From Clostridiales bacterium (lineage in GTDB: Bacteria > Bacillota > Clostridia > Saccharofermentanales > Saccharofermentanaceae): a DNA stretch of 64,000 nt. Positions 33,099-41,932 of this stretch are shown one piece after another. The notes beneath the pieces were generated by a model. It was not told the origin of the DNA and made no database searches. It worked only from the letters and a program-made list of their open reading frames with translations. The position numbers and the translations under genes are program-made. The stretch's first letter is position 1. The number at the start of each line of letters is the position of its first letter. The stretch lies in contig JAFWPB010000026.1 of assembly GCA_017545245.1 (NCBI GenBank), positions 24,841 through 88,840 on the forward strand. The letters are read 5' to 3'.

Positions 33099-33554
33099 TT
33101 AGCCATTCTCCGTTTCTTTCTGTTTTGCCAGATTATTTAAATACTGTTCTGCTTCCGTCAGTTCTCTCTTCGAGTTTTCAAACTGAAGACAATTCAGTGC
33201 TTCGCTAAACTCCATCAGCGCAATTTCTGATACCTCAGACTTTTGTGCGATGATCTCCTGATCATGGAATTCCGCAAGAAAATACACATTCGTCTTCTTA
33301 TCATTCGGACGGCCTTCTCTTGCTAACATGTGTTCATCCGTCATTCTGAAATCATCGTACAGGACAACGTCCAGCCCCGTTTCTTCCTTCACTTCCCGGA
33401 GCGCCGTTTCCCGTTCGGTTTCTCCCGCTTCCATATGCCCCTTAGGAAAGCCACAGAAGCCTTGATACATTCCGACACCACGAATAATCACATATTTCCT
33501 AACATTGTTCTCATTTGTGAAAACAATTGCTCCACATGATTTCTCATCTGCCAT
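33099..33554 (-). CDS. NUDIX hydrolase
   Basis: 151 residues from ATG 33554, seven bases after GGAG. The Nudix box GHMEAGETERETALREVKEE (G-x5-E-x7-REVxEExG) is complete, so it should hydrolyse a nucleoside diphosphate linked to another group in a metal-dependent way. SCGAIVFTNENNVRKYVIIR and GFCGFPKGHMEAG resemble diadenosine-tetraphosphate (Ap4A) hydrolases. It lies just downstream of the pentapeptide-type gene and just upstream of the hypothetical gene at 33092, all on one strand. Confidence 0.93.
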   Translation of the reverse strand: MADEKSCGAIVFTNENNVRKYVIIRGVGMYQGFCGFPKGHMEAGETERETALREVKEETGLDVVLYDDFRMTDEHMLAREGRPNDKKTNVYFLAEFHDQEIIAQKSEVSEIALMEFSEALNCLQFENSKRELTEAEQYLNNLAKQKETENG

Positions 33555-33565
33555 ATCAATGCTCC

Positions 33566-33781
33566 TCAACAAATAATGCCAAACATCTTTCCTTGTTCTT
33601 CTGTATATATACAATCATCAAACAAACAATCCTTAAAAGAACAATTCTCGAACACTGTATTCTTGAAATCCATGTTTTTGAAGTAGCACTCCTGAAATTT
33701 AATATCAGCAAACTTCACGTTCTCAAACGTATCATCGATAAACTTACTAGTGCTGATCCATCTTGTTCTCCTAACTTCCAC
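33566..33781 (-). CDS. Short pentapeptide-repeat protein
   Basis: 71 residues. The repeated A/C-(D/N/F)-(L/F)-xx pattern is visible: KFIDDTFENVKFADIKFQEC, YFKNMDFKNTVFENCSFKDC, LFDDC. These form a narrow right-handed beta helix; only about two full turns are present. Longer relatives mimic DNA and protect gyrase, but this one is too short to claim that. It could be a fragment of a larger gene. It lies directly upstream of the NUDIX gene. Confidence 0.65.
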   Translation of the reverse strand: MEVRRTRWISTSKFIDDTFENVKFADIKFQECYFKNMDFKNTVFENCSFKDCLFDDCIYTEEQGKMFGIIC

Positions 33782-33951
33782 GGATACATATTAATCCTGA
33801 CGCCAATTAATTCCGCATTCATAAAATATTATATAGATATAGCGAATGGCAAACAAGAAGCGGTTTTTTCGTCTTGAAAAATCATATGTAAGATTTCCCA
33901 TCCAAAGTTGTTATTATGTGTAAAGACCGAAAAAAAAGAGAGGTAGCATAT

Positions 33952-35091
33952 ATGAAAAAAACAGCAAAAATCTTGATCGTAACTCTTCTGACCCTATCCA
34001 CTTTACTCTCCGTTTCCGGGTGCAAAAAAGCATCGGCAAAAGATAGCTATCAGACGCTAAATACAAATTCATATCATCAGCTCATTCTTCCGACCGGAAC
34101 GATCGTGCCTTCTGACGAACCGGAGCTTCCCGAAGCCGTCGTGTATTGGGATCCGAGCCGCAATCTGAAGGAAAAATATACAATTGAAGAAGCCTTAAAG
34201 AAATATGCCATCGTCGTGGGAAATTCTACTTTGATCTACACCGCATGTGATGATCTCCGGATGAAGCACTCATTTCATTGCACAGACTATGGGGCCATGC
34301 GCTTCAAGATTAACAATAGTACCTGTTTTCTTGATCCTGACGGAAATGGGGTCGATGGTCTGGTCACTTACGCAGATTTTGAAGAATCGGGATGTCTTTC
34401 CCTCTCCGACTTCAAAGAAGACCTCGGCTGGCTCTATGTCGGAAACATGAGGGGCTATTGGCCGGAAGATCCGGATGCACCGAAGATCACGATCTTTGAA
34501 GAGACTGACGATCATGTTTTTGCTTCGGTGAAGCAAACGCCTCCCTATAGTGAAGAAGGTCTCTACTATGCAACAGTCATTGGCGGAAAAATCTATTACA
34601 CCACGTACAAGAACGGCTCTAGCGATGATGAAATCTCCGATGAAGACAGGCAAAGGTTTGCACGCTACTCCAAGATCCTTTTTGATCACCTCAGCCCGGA
34701 TGACAAAGTGGAACCGTATCTCTACGACAAGCTTGTAAACACTTCTATTCTCGGCGGACGGCATCTTACGGGATTTAATCACCTCGATTATATCTATGGC
34801 AAGACCATCGGTCTGGATCCAGAGGATGACTCCTCCATATACTATGGTTCCCTCACATACGACGTATCGGACAAGTCCCTGGAAAAATACTACGGCGACA
34901 CAGACTGGGTAGATGCTAACGGAATGCAAACGCGTGAAAACACTCTTTCCGGCAGTCAGGATTTCGTCTTTTCGATCGATGGCACTCGTTATCTCTTATG
35001 CGTAAATGGTCGTGACAAGAAGATCGACGCAGATTCCCTTGATGCGCTTCTCAAACTTATCGAGGAAGGCTGCTATATTACAGGCTCATAA
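33952..35091 (+). CDS. Exported lipoprotein of unknown function
   Basis: 379 residues from ATG 33952, eight bases after GAGAGG. The signal peptide ends in LLSVSGC (lipobox Cys near residue 24). The mature domain is acidic with no recognised motifs; FEEDLG-like acidic stretches, SGCLSLSDFKEDLGWLYVG and a Gly-rich VYWDPSRNLKEK region are visible. Its last 14 bases overlap the end of the convergent membrane protein gene. Probably anchored outside the cytoplasmic membrane. Confidence 0.75.
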   Translation: MKKTAKILIVTLLTLSTLLSVSGCKKASAKDSYQTLNTNSYHQLILPTGTIVPSDEPELPEAVVYWDPSRNLKEKYTIEEALKKYAIVVGNSTLIYTACDDLRMKHSFHCTDYGAMRFKINNSTCFLDPDGNGVDGLVTYADFEESGCLSLSDFKEDLGWLYVGNMRGYWPEDPDAPKITIFEETDDHVFASVKQTPPYSEEGLYYATVIGGKIYYTTYKNGSSDDEISDEDRQRFARYSKILFDHLSPDDKVEPYLYDKLVNTSILGGRHLTGFNHLDYIYGKTIGLDPEDDSSIYYGSLTYDVSDKSLEKYYGDTDWVDANGMQTRENTLSGSQDFVFSIDGTRYLLCVNGRDKKIDADSLDALLKLIEEGCYITGS

Positions 35092-36667
35092 AGTGGAGCA
35101 GATTCTTGCGCTTGCCCCTATAGTTCTTAAAAACAAGCATGCCTTCGTCCTCTTCATCGTTCATGTATAGACGTATCTCCGTCTCTTTCAGCGGATAGTA
35201 CTGCTCGCCTGCCTTGAAAGAAAAGGAGAAATCATTCTTTTTGTCTCCAACCTGAATGATGAATTCTACTTGCGATGGTTCGTCATGCTTTGCAAAGACT
35301 TCATCAAAAAACCGCAGTATCTCCGCTTCGTTGAAATACACGAAGCAGGAGTATCTGTGAATCTTATCCTCAAAACGCAGGAACACATCTTTCAGACGTG
35401 CCGGATCCATCTCTTCTTTCCATTCTCCGCTGGACAGAATCTTTTCTCCGTTGATAAAGTTGCAGATAATTTTGGTAATATTGTAACGGTTGTTTTCCGA
35501 CTGAAATCGGATCGTATAGTGGAAACGCTTCATGTAATTGTCGAGGGTGTCAAGTGAGGGCATCTCAATTGTTTCATCGATCTTCTCACCTATCCTCTCA
35601 TGCGTCTTGATATAGCTTTCTTTCTCCTTTAAAAACTCGGAAACAGCCTGCTCATACTCATTTGTCACCTGCCCCTGCAATGGATGATCGAGCATGATAT
35701 TGTGTATCTGATTGTGCCGGTTATGAAACATGACGACTTTGCCTTTGGGAAGGATGCGGAATTCAATGTCATCCTCATCAAACCGCTCCGTATCATCAAA
35801 ATAGTGATTCAGTTCACCTGGTAAGTCAGCCTCAAGTTTATATGTTTTTCCGTCAGAAAGATCATACCATGCGAGTACCACATGGCTGGGAACAAACGAA
35901 GGTTTAGTATCGATCCCGGACAATTTTCTTGCGTATCCGAGACGTCCACTTATCAATCCGGTCCGGCTCATTTCGACCGTTCCTGTCTCAAATGCAAATC
36001 GTCCCTCCAAAGGAAAACAGCAAAGCTGTCTGAATGTCTGGATCATTATTTCGTTACTGTCAAACACGATCCAGTGCGTGAGCTCAACCGGAGCCGCATC
36101 CAGTTCTTTTCCCTCCCATGCGTCATTTTTCTCCAGCATCTTTGCCCGAAACAAAGATTTCCTATAGTCCTCCCTGCGTATATGCGCCCATCTTGCCTTT
36201 TCGTCAAATTCATCACCGTATAAATACGAATACCGATTCACCAGTATATTGCGAATTCCGATGCATGCGGCTATCGCCAAAACAATATACAGCCCCCAAG
36301 GTCTTCCATCCGGCTTAAAGAACTTGATAAAAAGGTAGGAGATCACACCGAGGAATATCCCCGCGGCATTGTTAAATAGCGATCGAAAACCCATAGCCAT
36401 GCCGTTTCCTGCCGCGTCACTGTTTGGATGAAAGGGAGCAAAATAGAACCAATAGATGTCGAAAAACGCGATTGCGATCACGGCAACAAATGGGGATTTC
36501 AAAGCAACAGAATAGATGGCGTTCAGTTGGATCAGCAAAGTCAGGAACAAAAAGACTGTCAGAAAGAAATTCTTTATACGCTGAGCAAGCTGGTACTGTT
36601 CTTTTGCAACTATACCGGCCAGGCTGAATAAGATTCCCACTATCCATAATCCGATGATCTTGATCAT
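35078..36667 (-). CDS. Membrane protein of unknown function
   Basis: 529 residues. Four or five helices lie in the first 155 residues (IIGLWIVGILFSLAGIVA, FFLTVFLFLTLLIQL, FVAVIAIAFFDIYWFYFAPF, FLGVISYLFIKFF, WGLYIVLAIAACIGI). The remaining 370 residues form a large soluble domain with beta-prone segments, probably cytoplasmic. Its ATG overlaps the stop of the preceding gene (one base, TAATG), so they are coupled. No family recognised. Confidence 0.75.
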   Translation of the reverse strand: MIKIIGLWIVGILFSLAGIVAKEQYQLAQRIKNFFLTVFLFLTLLIQLNAIYSVALKSPFVAVIAIAFFDIYWFYFAPFHPNSDAAGNGMAMGFRSLFNNAAGIFLGVISYLFIKFFKPDGRPWGLYIVLAIAACIGIRNILVNRYSYLYGDEFDEKARWAHIRREDYRKSLFRAKMLEKNDAWEGKELDAAPVELTHWIVFDSNEIMIQTFRQLCCFPLEGRFAFETGTVEMSRTGLISGRLGYARKLSGIDTKPSFVPSHVVLAWYDLSDGKTYKLEADLPGELNHYFDDTERFDEDDIEFRILPKGKVVMFHNRHNQIHNIMLDHPLQGQVTNEYEQAVSEFLKEKESYIKTHERIGEKIDETIEMPSLDTLDNYMKRFHYTIRFQSENNRYNITKIICNFINGEKILSSGEWKEEMDPARLKDVFLRFEDKIHRYSCFVYFNEAEILRFFDEVFAKHDEPSQVEFIIQVGDKKNDFSFSFKAGEQYYPLKETEIRLYMNDEEDEGMLVFKNYRGKRKNLLHFMSL

Positions 36668-38022
36668 TATTTCTCCTCAGGTTTCCTCGGACATGAAGTT
36701 AAGTATTTTCCGAAAAACATTTCTAGTCTTTCCTCATCGATAGGATTATCTCCGCGCCATCCCGAGAGAGGTAAACGTATCTCTGAACGAAGCGACCCCG
36801 GAACGCGTTTGTTTATGTTCCATGCTTCCGTAAATGGAGTAAAACCATCGTACAGCGGTTTGATATACGGATTGGGCATTACACCTAATTCCGCAAGCGT
36901 GATGAGCTGGCCGCGGAATCGGTACTTTTCATACCCAGGGACGATCTTACTCTGCTTGATACGCATTTCCAGTTTTCCCGGCGTTTCTTTCTCAGGCGCT
37001 TTTCGGATCATATCGATCACGTCATTAAAGATACGAATATCTTCTTCTGTCGGAGTACATGGTTCAAGGTCGGCAAACTCCTGTAAGCCGGCTGCATAGT
37101 TATACCAGTACTCATTCCAGGAATAACCCCAGTACTCTCTGAATATCTGTTCGCCGAGTTTTATATTCCTTAACCTCCGTATGGAGCATATTGAACACTC
37201 ATCGTGATCTCCGTAAGGGTCAGTTAATTCATGCACAGGAACTGCTTTTGCAAAAAGATAACTTAAAATCGGCTGTCTTCCTCTCGGGAAACTGGAGAAG
37301 CCGCACACATATGCCGTGATCAGATTATCCAGTGTTACATTAGGATGCTCCAGAATCTCCTTATAGGCTTTTATGCATTCGTCGTGGGTATACTCGATAA
37401 CTCCCTCGTAAGGATAACCGGAGGAAACAAGATGATCCTTCTCTTTTTCCGAAAGAAGATCCAGAGATGGTTTCTTATTCTTTGTGTGATAGTACTTCTT
37501 CAGGATCTTGTAGAGCTTATCATCTACCTTCGGATAAGATCTTCTCTCCAGTCCACCAAGAAATTTCGGACAGTATTTTTTCAAATATAGCAGGTCATTT
37601 ACTTTCTTTTCGTATTTTTCACCAGTAAGAATACCTTCTTTTTTCTGACGGTCACATTCAGCAATTCCAGCATCAATACAGTCAAGGGTATTCTTATACT
37701 CCTCCAGGTCTTCATAGGCATATGCGGCATAGTAATACCATAGATACATCGCGTCTTCATAAAGAGGTTTGTATTTCTCGATCAATGCAAGTGCTTTTCG
37801 ATACGCCTTAGTATTGTTATAGGAAGCGGCCAGGATATTCACCAGGCTCCGAGTCATTTTATCTTCCGGGAATGCTGTGACCATATCAATTACATCTTGA
37901 TATCTGCCTTCACTGAACACCGGGGAGACAGCGTCATAAAGCTCCTCCGGATCAACACCACTCTTGATCAGTTCTTTTGCTATATCCCACTGTTTCGTTG
38001 AAATTGCTTCTAGAAAATCCAT
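36667..38022 (-). CDS. Helical repeat protein of unknown function (TPR-like)
   Basis: 451 residues, no signal peptide or membrane helix. The N-terminal half reads as a string of helical pairs with TPR-like spacing (SLVNILAASYNNTKAYRKAL, AMYLWYYYAAYAYEDLEEYK), so it is probably a scaffold or binding protein. The second half contains HDECSICSIRRLRN, a Cys pair that could bind metal. It is the first gene of a pair with the membrane protein. Confidence 0.7.
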   Translation of the reverse strand: MDFLEAISTKQWDIAKELIKSGVDPEELYDAVSPVFSEGRYQDVIDMVTAFPEDKMTRSLVNILAASYNNTKAYRKALALIEKYKPLYEDAMYLWYYYAAYAYEDLEEYKNTLDCIDAGIAECDRQKKEGILTGEKYEKKVNDLLYLKKYCPKFLGGLERRSYPKVDDKLYKILKKYYHTKNKKPSLDLLSEKEKDHLVSSGYPYEGVIEYTHDECIKAYKEILEHPNVTLDNLITAYVCGFSSFPRGRQPILSYLFAKAVPVHELTDPYGDHDECSICSIRRLRNIKLGEQIFREYWGYSWNEYWYNYAAGLQEFADLEPCTPTEEDIRIFNDVIDMIRKAPEKETPGKLEMRIKQSKIVPGYEKYRFRGQLITLAELGVMPNPYIKPLYDGFTPFTEAWNINKRVPGSLRSEIRLPLSGWRGDNPIDEERLEMFFGKYLTSCPRKPEEK

Positions 38023-38056
38023 ACAGTCACCAATTGTTATACTTTCTTCTAACTTT

Positions 38057-39196
38057 TTAAGTATCTTTTCTCAAGATATCCAAATATGCTTCATAAGAAA
38101 ACACCCTGTTTCTTGACGCATTCGTGGTTTCCTTCAGCACTTCGATTTGAACAAGTTTATTCACTGCCGTTGACGCGGTATTGAAACTGATATCAAGTGC
38201 CACTGCCGTTCGTTTTATATCAATGATCGGATACTTCTCCAGATAATCGAATACCCTTCTGATGTTGTCGGTCTTCCTTGTAGTTTTCGGAAGTTTTTCA
38301 AGATTACTCTCATGAAGGTCAGAGAGTTTCTCAATTGTCACAAGAGAGTCTTTTGCTGCTGCAGATACCGCCTCCAAAAAGAATCTGACCCATTGTTCGT
38401 AGTTTCCACTCTTTCTGACTTCAGACATTCTATCGTAGTATTCCGTCTGATTCTTTTTCAGAAAGTAGGATACATAAATTATCGGCTTGGAAAGATATCC
38501 TTGTTCCATGAGATACAACAGGATCATCAGTCGTCCGACACGTCCATTGCCATCAAGGAATGGATGTATGGTTTCAAATTGGTAATGGATCAGCGCGATC
38601 CTGATCAGTGGATCAAGATCATCTCCCTCATTTGTATACTTTTCGAGATTGCTTAATGCAGTTGTCATATCCTCCACATTGGGCGGAATATAACGTGCTT
38701 CATTTAGTGAACAGTTTGATGCGCCGATCCAGTTCTGTGATCTTCGGAATTCTCCGGGGTTCTTTTCCTCACCTCTGACGCCGGCTAGCAATTCCTTATG
38801 TATCTCACGCAGCAACCTGTTACAAAGAGGAAGAGTTTCCAATCGCTTGATTGCGTATGAACACGCTTTCACATAGTTGATAACGTCACTCACGTCAAGG
38901 TTCTTATTACTTTCCGCATCAGGATCCAGCACATCCTCCAACGTACACTGCGTTCCTTCGATCTGCGACGAAATCAGTGCTTCTTTTCTGACATACATAG
39001 ATATAAAAAGCTCAACATTCGGTATAAATTTCGACGCAGTATCAAGTCGCACCAGCGATTGGTTGGCCTCAACAAGTTTGTTGACCATATCACTATCCAT
39101 ACTCAGTTTCGGCTGAGGAGGCAACGGTGCCGGTCTGAAAGACTTATATGCTGCTTTGCCACTTAGGTTTTTGATCCACTCGCCAGCTCGATTCAC
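38057..39196 (-). CDS. Fic family protein (second copy)
   Basis: 379 residues. HPFLDGNGRVGRLM is the Fic motif; SSQIEGT (residues 76-82) is the canonical inhibitory (S/T)xxxE(G/N) helix of class II Fic proteins, here better conserved than in the first copy at 17425. A C-terminal helix-turn-helix (IKRTAVALDISFNTASTAVNKL) suggests DNA binding. The ATTTCAA-type palindromes at its promoter indicate self-regulation. Possible roles: AMP transfer to a host protein, or a toxin-like switch. Confidence 0.93.
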   Translation of the reverse strand: MNRAGEWIKNLSGKAAYKSFRPAPLPPQPKLSMDSDMVNKLVEANQSLVRLDTASKFIPNVELFISMYVRKEALISSQIEGTQCTLEDVLDPDAESNKNLDVSDVINYVKACSYAIKRLETLPLCNRLLREIHKELLAGVRGEEKNPGEFRRSQNWIGASNCSLNEARYIPPNVEDMTTALSNLEKYTNEGDDLDPLIRIALIHYQFETIHPFLDGNGRVGRLMILLYLMEQGYLSKPIIYVSYFLKKNQTEYYDRMSEVRKSGNYEQWVRFFLEAVSAAAKDSLVTIEKLSDLHESNLEKLPKTTRKTDNIRRVFDYLEKYPIIDIKRTAVALDISFNTASTAVNKLVQIEVLKETTNASRNRVFSYEAYLDILRKDT

Positions 39197-39210
39197 GTTT
39201 TTCTCCTCCT

Positions 39211-39304
39211 TTTTGAAATAACAGTTACATTATAACGCCGTTATTTCAATTTGTTAAGTAGTTTTTGAAATAAGGATTTGTTTTTAACATTCTTATTTCA
39301 AAAA
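39211..39304 (-). promoter_or_regulatory. Four TTATTTCAA half-sites at the second Fic promoter
   Basis: TTGAAATAA or its complement occurs at 39211-39222, 39239-39249, 39262-39274 and 39291-39304, alternating in orientation to make two inverted repeats. A minus-strand TTAACA (39257-39252) and TATAAT (39234-39229), 17 bp apart, lie among them. Confidence 0.75.
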
Positions 39305-39333
39305 AATATAGGAGCAAATGGAACATAATCGTA

Positions 39334-39867
39334 TCAATTCGTTTCTTTTTCATAAGTATAGAAGCTTTCCGGATATCTCACGTTCATTACCTCAAAATCC
39401 TGTTCATGTTCAGATAATTGCCCACCCCAGGATTCATACACTTTTCGTGCTTTGGCATTCTCCTTCAAGACACCTATAACAAATCGGTCTGCCCCTTTTT
39501 CTTTTGCCCATTTCACGAATATGTCTTTTAGAGCGGCACCGATTCCCATCCCCTGGTATTCCGGATACACATAAAGTGCAACCAGATCGGCATATCCTTG
39601 CTTCTTGAAGTATTCATATGTCGAATCCAGCGTTCCGAACATTATACCGACGATCTTTCCCTCGCATTCCGCCACATAGGCAATCTTCCGCTCACCCAGA
39701 AATTTCTCTTCAGTAAACTCCCTGACTTTATCGTCGATTCCTTTGTCGCGCGCATCAAACACTTTCTCTGGGAAAATATGACTATATGCTACCCGCCATA
39801 CTTTGCTCAAAAGCGTATACCATTCATAGCCATCTTCTTTACGAATCTGTCTATAGTTTATATTCAT
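39334..39867 (-). CDS. GNAT-family N-acetyltransferase
   Basis: 177 residues. VALYVYPEYQGMGIGAALKD is motif A (QGMGIG) and YESWGGQLSEHEQDF motif B. AYVAECEGKIVGIMFGTLDS is the central strand. Substrate unknown. Downstream in sequence of the Fic promoter array but transcribed as a separate unit, with a weak ribosome-binding site. Confidence 0.9.
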   Translation of the reverse strand: MNINYRQIRKEDGYEWYTLLSKVWRVAYSHIFPEKVFDARDKGIDDKVREFTEEKFLGERKIAYVAECEGKIVGIMFGTLDSTYEYFKKQGYADLVALYVYPEYQGMGIGAALKDIFVKWAKEKGADRFVIGVLKENAKARKVYESWGGQLSEHEQDFEVMNVRYPESFYTYEKETN

Positions 39868-40058
39868 ATTGCTGCTTATGTCTCCTTACCAAAGTATTCC
39901 TGCAGCACAGCACGGCAAGAAATGTATTCACTTCTCCCCTCTGCAAAACCAACTCTATCAGAATTATATCTTATTCTCGCTTACAAGAAACACCATATTT
40001 TTGGTAGAATCATGGTATAACTGTGCGAAGACTTATGCATGAAATATGGAGACACGAT

Positions 40059-41036
40059 ATGAAACTACAAGACGTTTTTCTTGAACGCTCCTTCAAAAAT
40101 CAGCGGATTCGGAGAATACTGGCGGGCATTCTTGTGATGGCCGTTATACTGGGAATGACAGGATGCTCAGGTTTTTTAGACCGGACAGGGCTTCTTTCTA
40201 ATCAGGCAAAAATCGAAGCAGAGGCCTGCGAAGCTTTTGAGAAGGACTTTTTCCAGGCACTTGAGAAGGAAGATCCCAAACTGGTCAAAAAGCTTTTCTC
40301 GCCGAGAGCGCTCCAGCGGGCAGAAGATCTCGACGAAGGAATCGAGTATCTTTTCGGGCTCTGTGGTGGCGAGAAGGCAGTCTTCAAGAAAGATAACAAG
40401 TCCGCCTACCAGAATATCGAAAAGAAAAAGAATACCTGGGAGATGCACGCATACTGTTTCTTCACTTGTGGAGATAGGGAGTTTAAAGTGAACTGGACAC
40501 AGTACTTAGAATACGATGAGGACGAGCGCATGATTGGTGTGTATACATTGAACCTGTGTCCTTCTGACGATACTTATGCGACGCACTCCATTTATTCGGC
40601 AGCCGGGATCCATCACCCGGGACGATATGCGGAAAACGAAGCGATCTGGGTGCTTGATACTCTTTACCTTACAGACCACAAGGCCACGGACAGGAATCCG
40701 GAGTATAAGCTTCCCGATGAAAGCACATGGAGTGGACTCTGGGATGAAGATGTTTTTTCCGAGCTTGACCAGCAAGATAAGGACGATATGGCGCACTTTT
40801 TCCTTAATGACCGTTCAAGAGAATTCGGTCCCGGATGGTTTGAAATAACGAAAGATGGCAGCATGATCTACCACTGCAAACTGCGGTTTGCGCTTCAATG
40901 GGGCTGCTTCGGAGTCCGATTTAACGAAGACGGCAAGATCACCGGCATCGCGGTAGATATCTATCACGAGAGTTACAACGAGGTCAAAGAGGGCATCCAC
41001 GGATTTGACGACACAAGAAGCGAGAAAGATAATTAG
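40059..41036 (+). CDS. Exported lipoprotein, DUF5104-type
   Basis: 325 residues from ATG 40059, seven bases after GGAG. ILVMAVILGMTGC is the signal peptide and lipobox. The following domain (FEKDFFQALEKEDPKLVKKL, LDEGIEYLFGLCGGEK, YCFFTCGDREFKV, YTLNLCPSD) matches my recollection of DUF5104, a family of small exported proteins of gut Firmicutes. Function unknown, location cell surface. A bidirectional terminator separates it from the larE gene. Confidence 0.75.
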   Translation: MKLQDVFLERSFKNQRIRRILAGILVMAVILGMTGCSGFLDRTGLLSNQAKIEAEACEAFEKDFFQALEKEDPKLVKKLFSPRALQRAEDLDEGIEYLFGLCGGEKAVFKKDNKSAYQNIEKKKNTWEMHAYCFFTCGDREFKVNWTQYLEYDEDERMIGVYTLNLCPSDDTYATHSIYSAAGIHHPGRYAENEAIWVLDTLYLTDHKATDRNPEYKLPDESTWSGLWDEDVFSELDQQDKDDMAHFFLNDRSREFGPGWFEITKDGSMIYHCKLRFALQWGCFGVRFNEDGKITGIAVDIYHESYNEVKEGIHGFDDTRSEKDN

Positions 41037-41057
41037 TTATAACAGCGTAAACACTTT

Positions 41058-41100
41058 GAAAAAGGCTCTCTATGTCATATCATGAAGAGCCTTGCTTTTT
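41058..41100. terminator. Bidirectional terminator
   Basis: AAGGCTCT (41062-41069) pairs with AGAGCCTT (41086-41093), with A-rich and T-rich flanks on both sides, between convergent genes. Confidence 0.8.
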
Positions 41101-41932
41101 ATTTCTCGATCACTTCGTTCATGCTTCCGGTCCGGTAACCAATCAGGTCCATTGAGACATAAGTGAATCCAAAGGATTTAAATGCTGCCGTGACTCTATT
41201 ACGGACGTCATCACTGATAAGCTTAGGAAACTCCTCCGGCAGGATCTCTATTCTTGCCATGGTGCCATGAATGCGAACGCGCACCTGATGAAATCCAAGA
41301 TCCAGTAACAGTTGTTCTGCCTTATCCACCATTGCTAGTTTTTCCTTGGTTATTGTTTCTCCATATACAAATCTGGATGCAAGACAGGCAAAGGACGGCT
41401 TTTCCCATGTTGGCAGACCAAGATGTCTGGAAAGTACACGGATATCGTCTTTTGTTAAACCGATAGTGCGAAGAGGGCTCTTAATACCTAACTCAGCGAC
41501 AGCCTGCAAACCGGGTCGATAATCCCCATTGTCATCCAGATTGGAACCTTCCGCGATAACTTCGATTCCTTCCTTCGCTGCGATTTGAATGATCTTCTCA
41601 AACAACTCATGTTTACAGAGATAGCATCTGTTCTTGGGATTCTGTGAAAAGCCCTCGATATCCAGTTCTTCGGAATCGAATATGATATGACGGATCTGAT
41701 GCGCCTGGCAGAATTCTTTTGCCTCGTTCAGTTCCCTTTCAGGAAAAGAACAAGACTTCGCTGAGATGGCAATTGTCTTGGCACCCAGGGCTTCTTTTGC
41801 TGCATAAAGAAGAAATGTTGAGTCAACTCCACTGGAAAAAGCAACAGCCACACTTCCGTAGCTTTTCAACAGTTCTTTCAGGTCATCGTATTTTTTCAGT
41901 TGTTCCGTTGTGACTTCTTTAACACTACCCAT
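41099..41932 (-). CDS. larE: LarE-family ATP-dependent sulfur transferase
   Basis: 277 residues. The PP-loop FSSGVDSTFLL (residues 33-39) adenylates a substrate; the conserved NPKNRCYLCK (Cys103, Cys106) and ACLASRF (Cys183) supply three cysteines. In the family, a lone Cys at the third position is sacrificial, while a three-Cys set is associated with a 4Fe-4S cluster that passes on external sulfide; this protein has all three. LarE acts in nickel-pincer cofactor synthesis with LarB and LarC, but neither is seen here. It is one base after tcdA. Confidence 0.9.
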   Translation of the reverse strand: MGSVKEVTTEQLKKYDDLKELLKSYGSVAVAFSSGVDSTFLLYAAKEALGAKTIAISAKSCSFPERELNEAKEFCQAHQIRHIIFDSEELDIEGFSQNPKNRCYLCKHELFEKIIQIAAKEGIEVIAEGSNLDDNGDYRPGLQAVAELGIKSPLRTIGLTKDDIRVLSRHLGLPTWEKPSFACLASRFVYGETITKEKLAMVDKAEQLLLDLGFHQVRVRIHGTMARIEILPEEFPKLISDDVRNRVTAAFKSFGFTYVSMDLIGYRTGSMNEVIEK

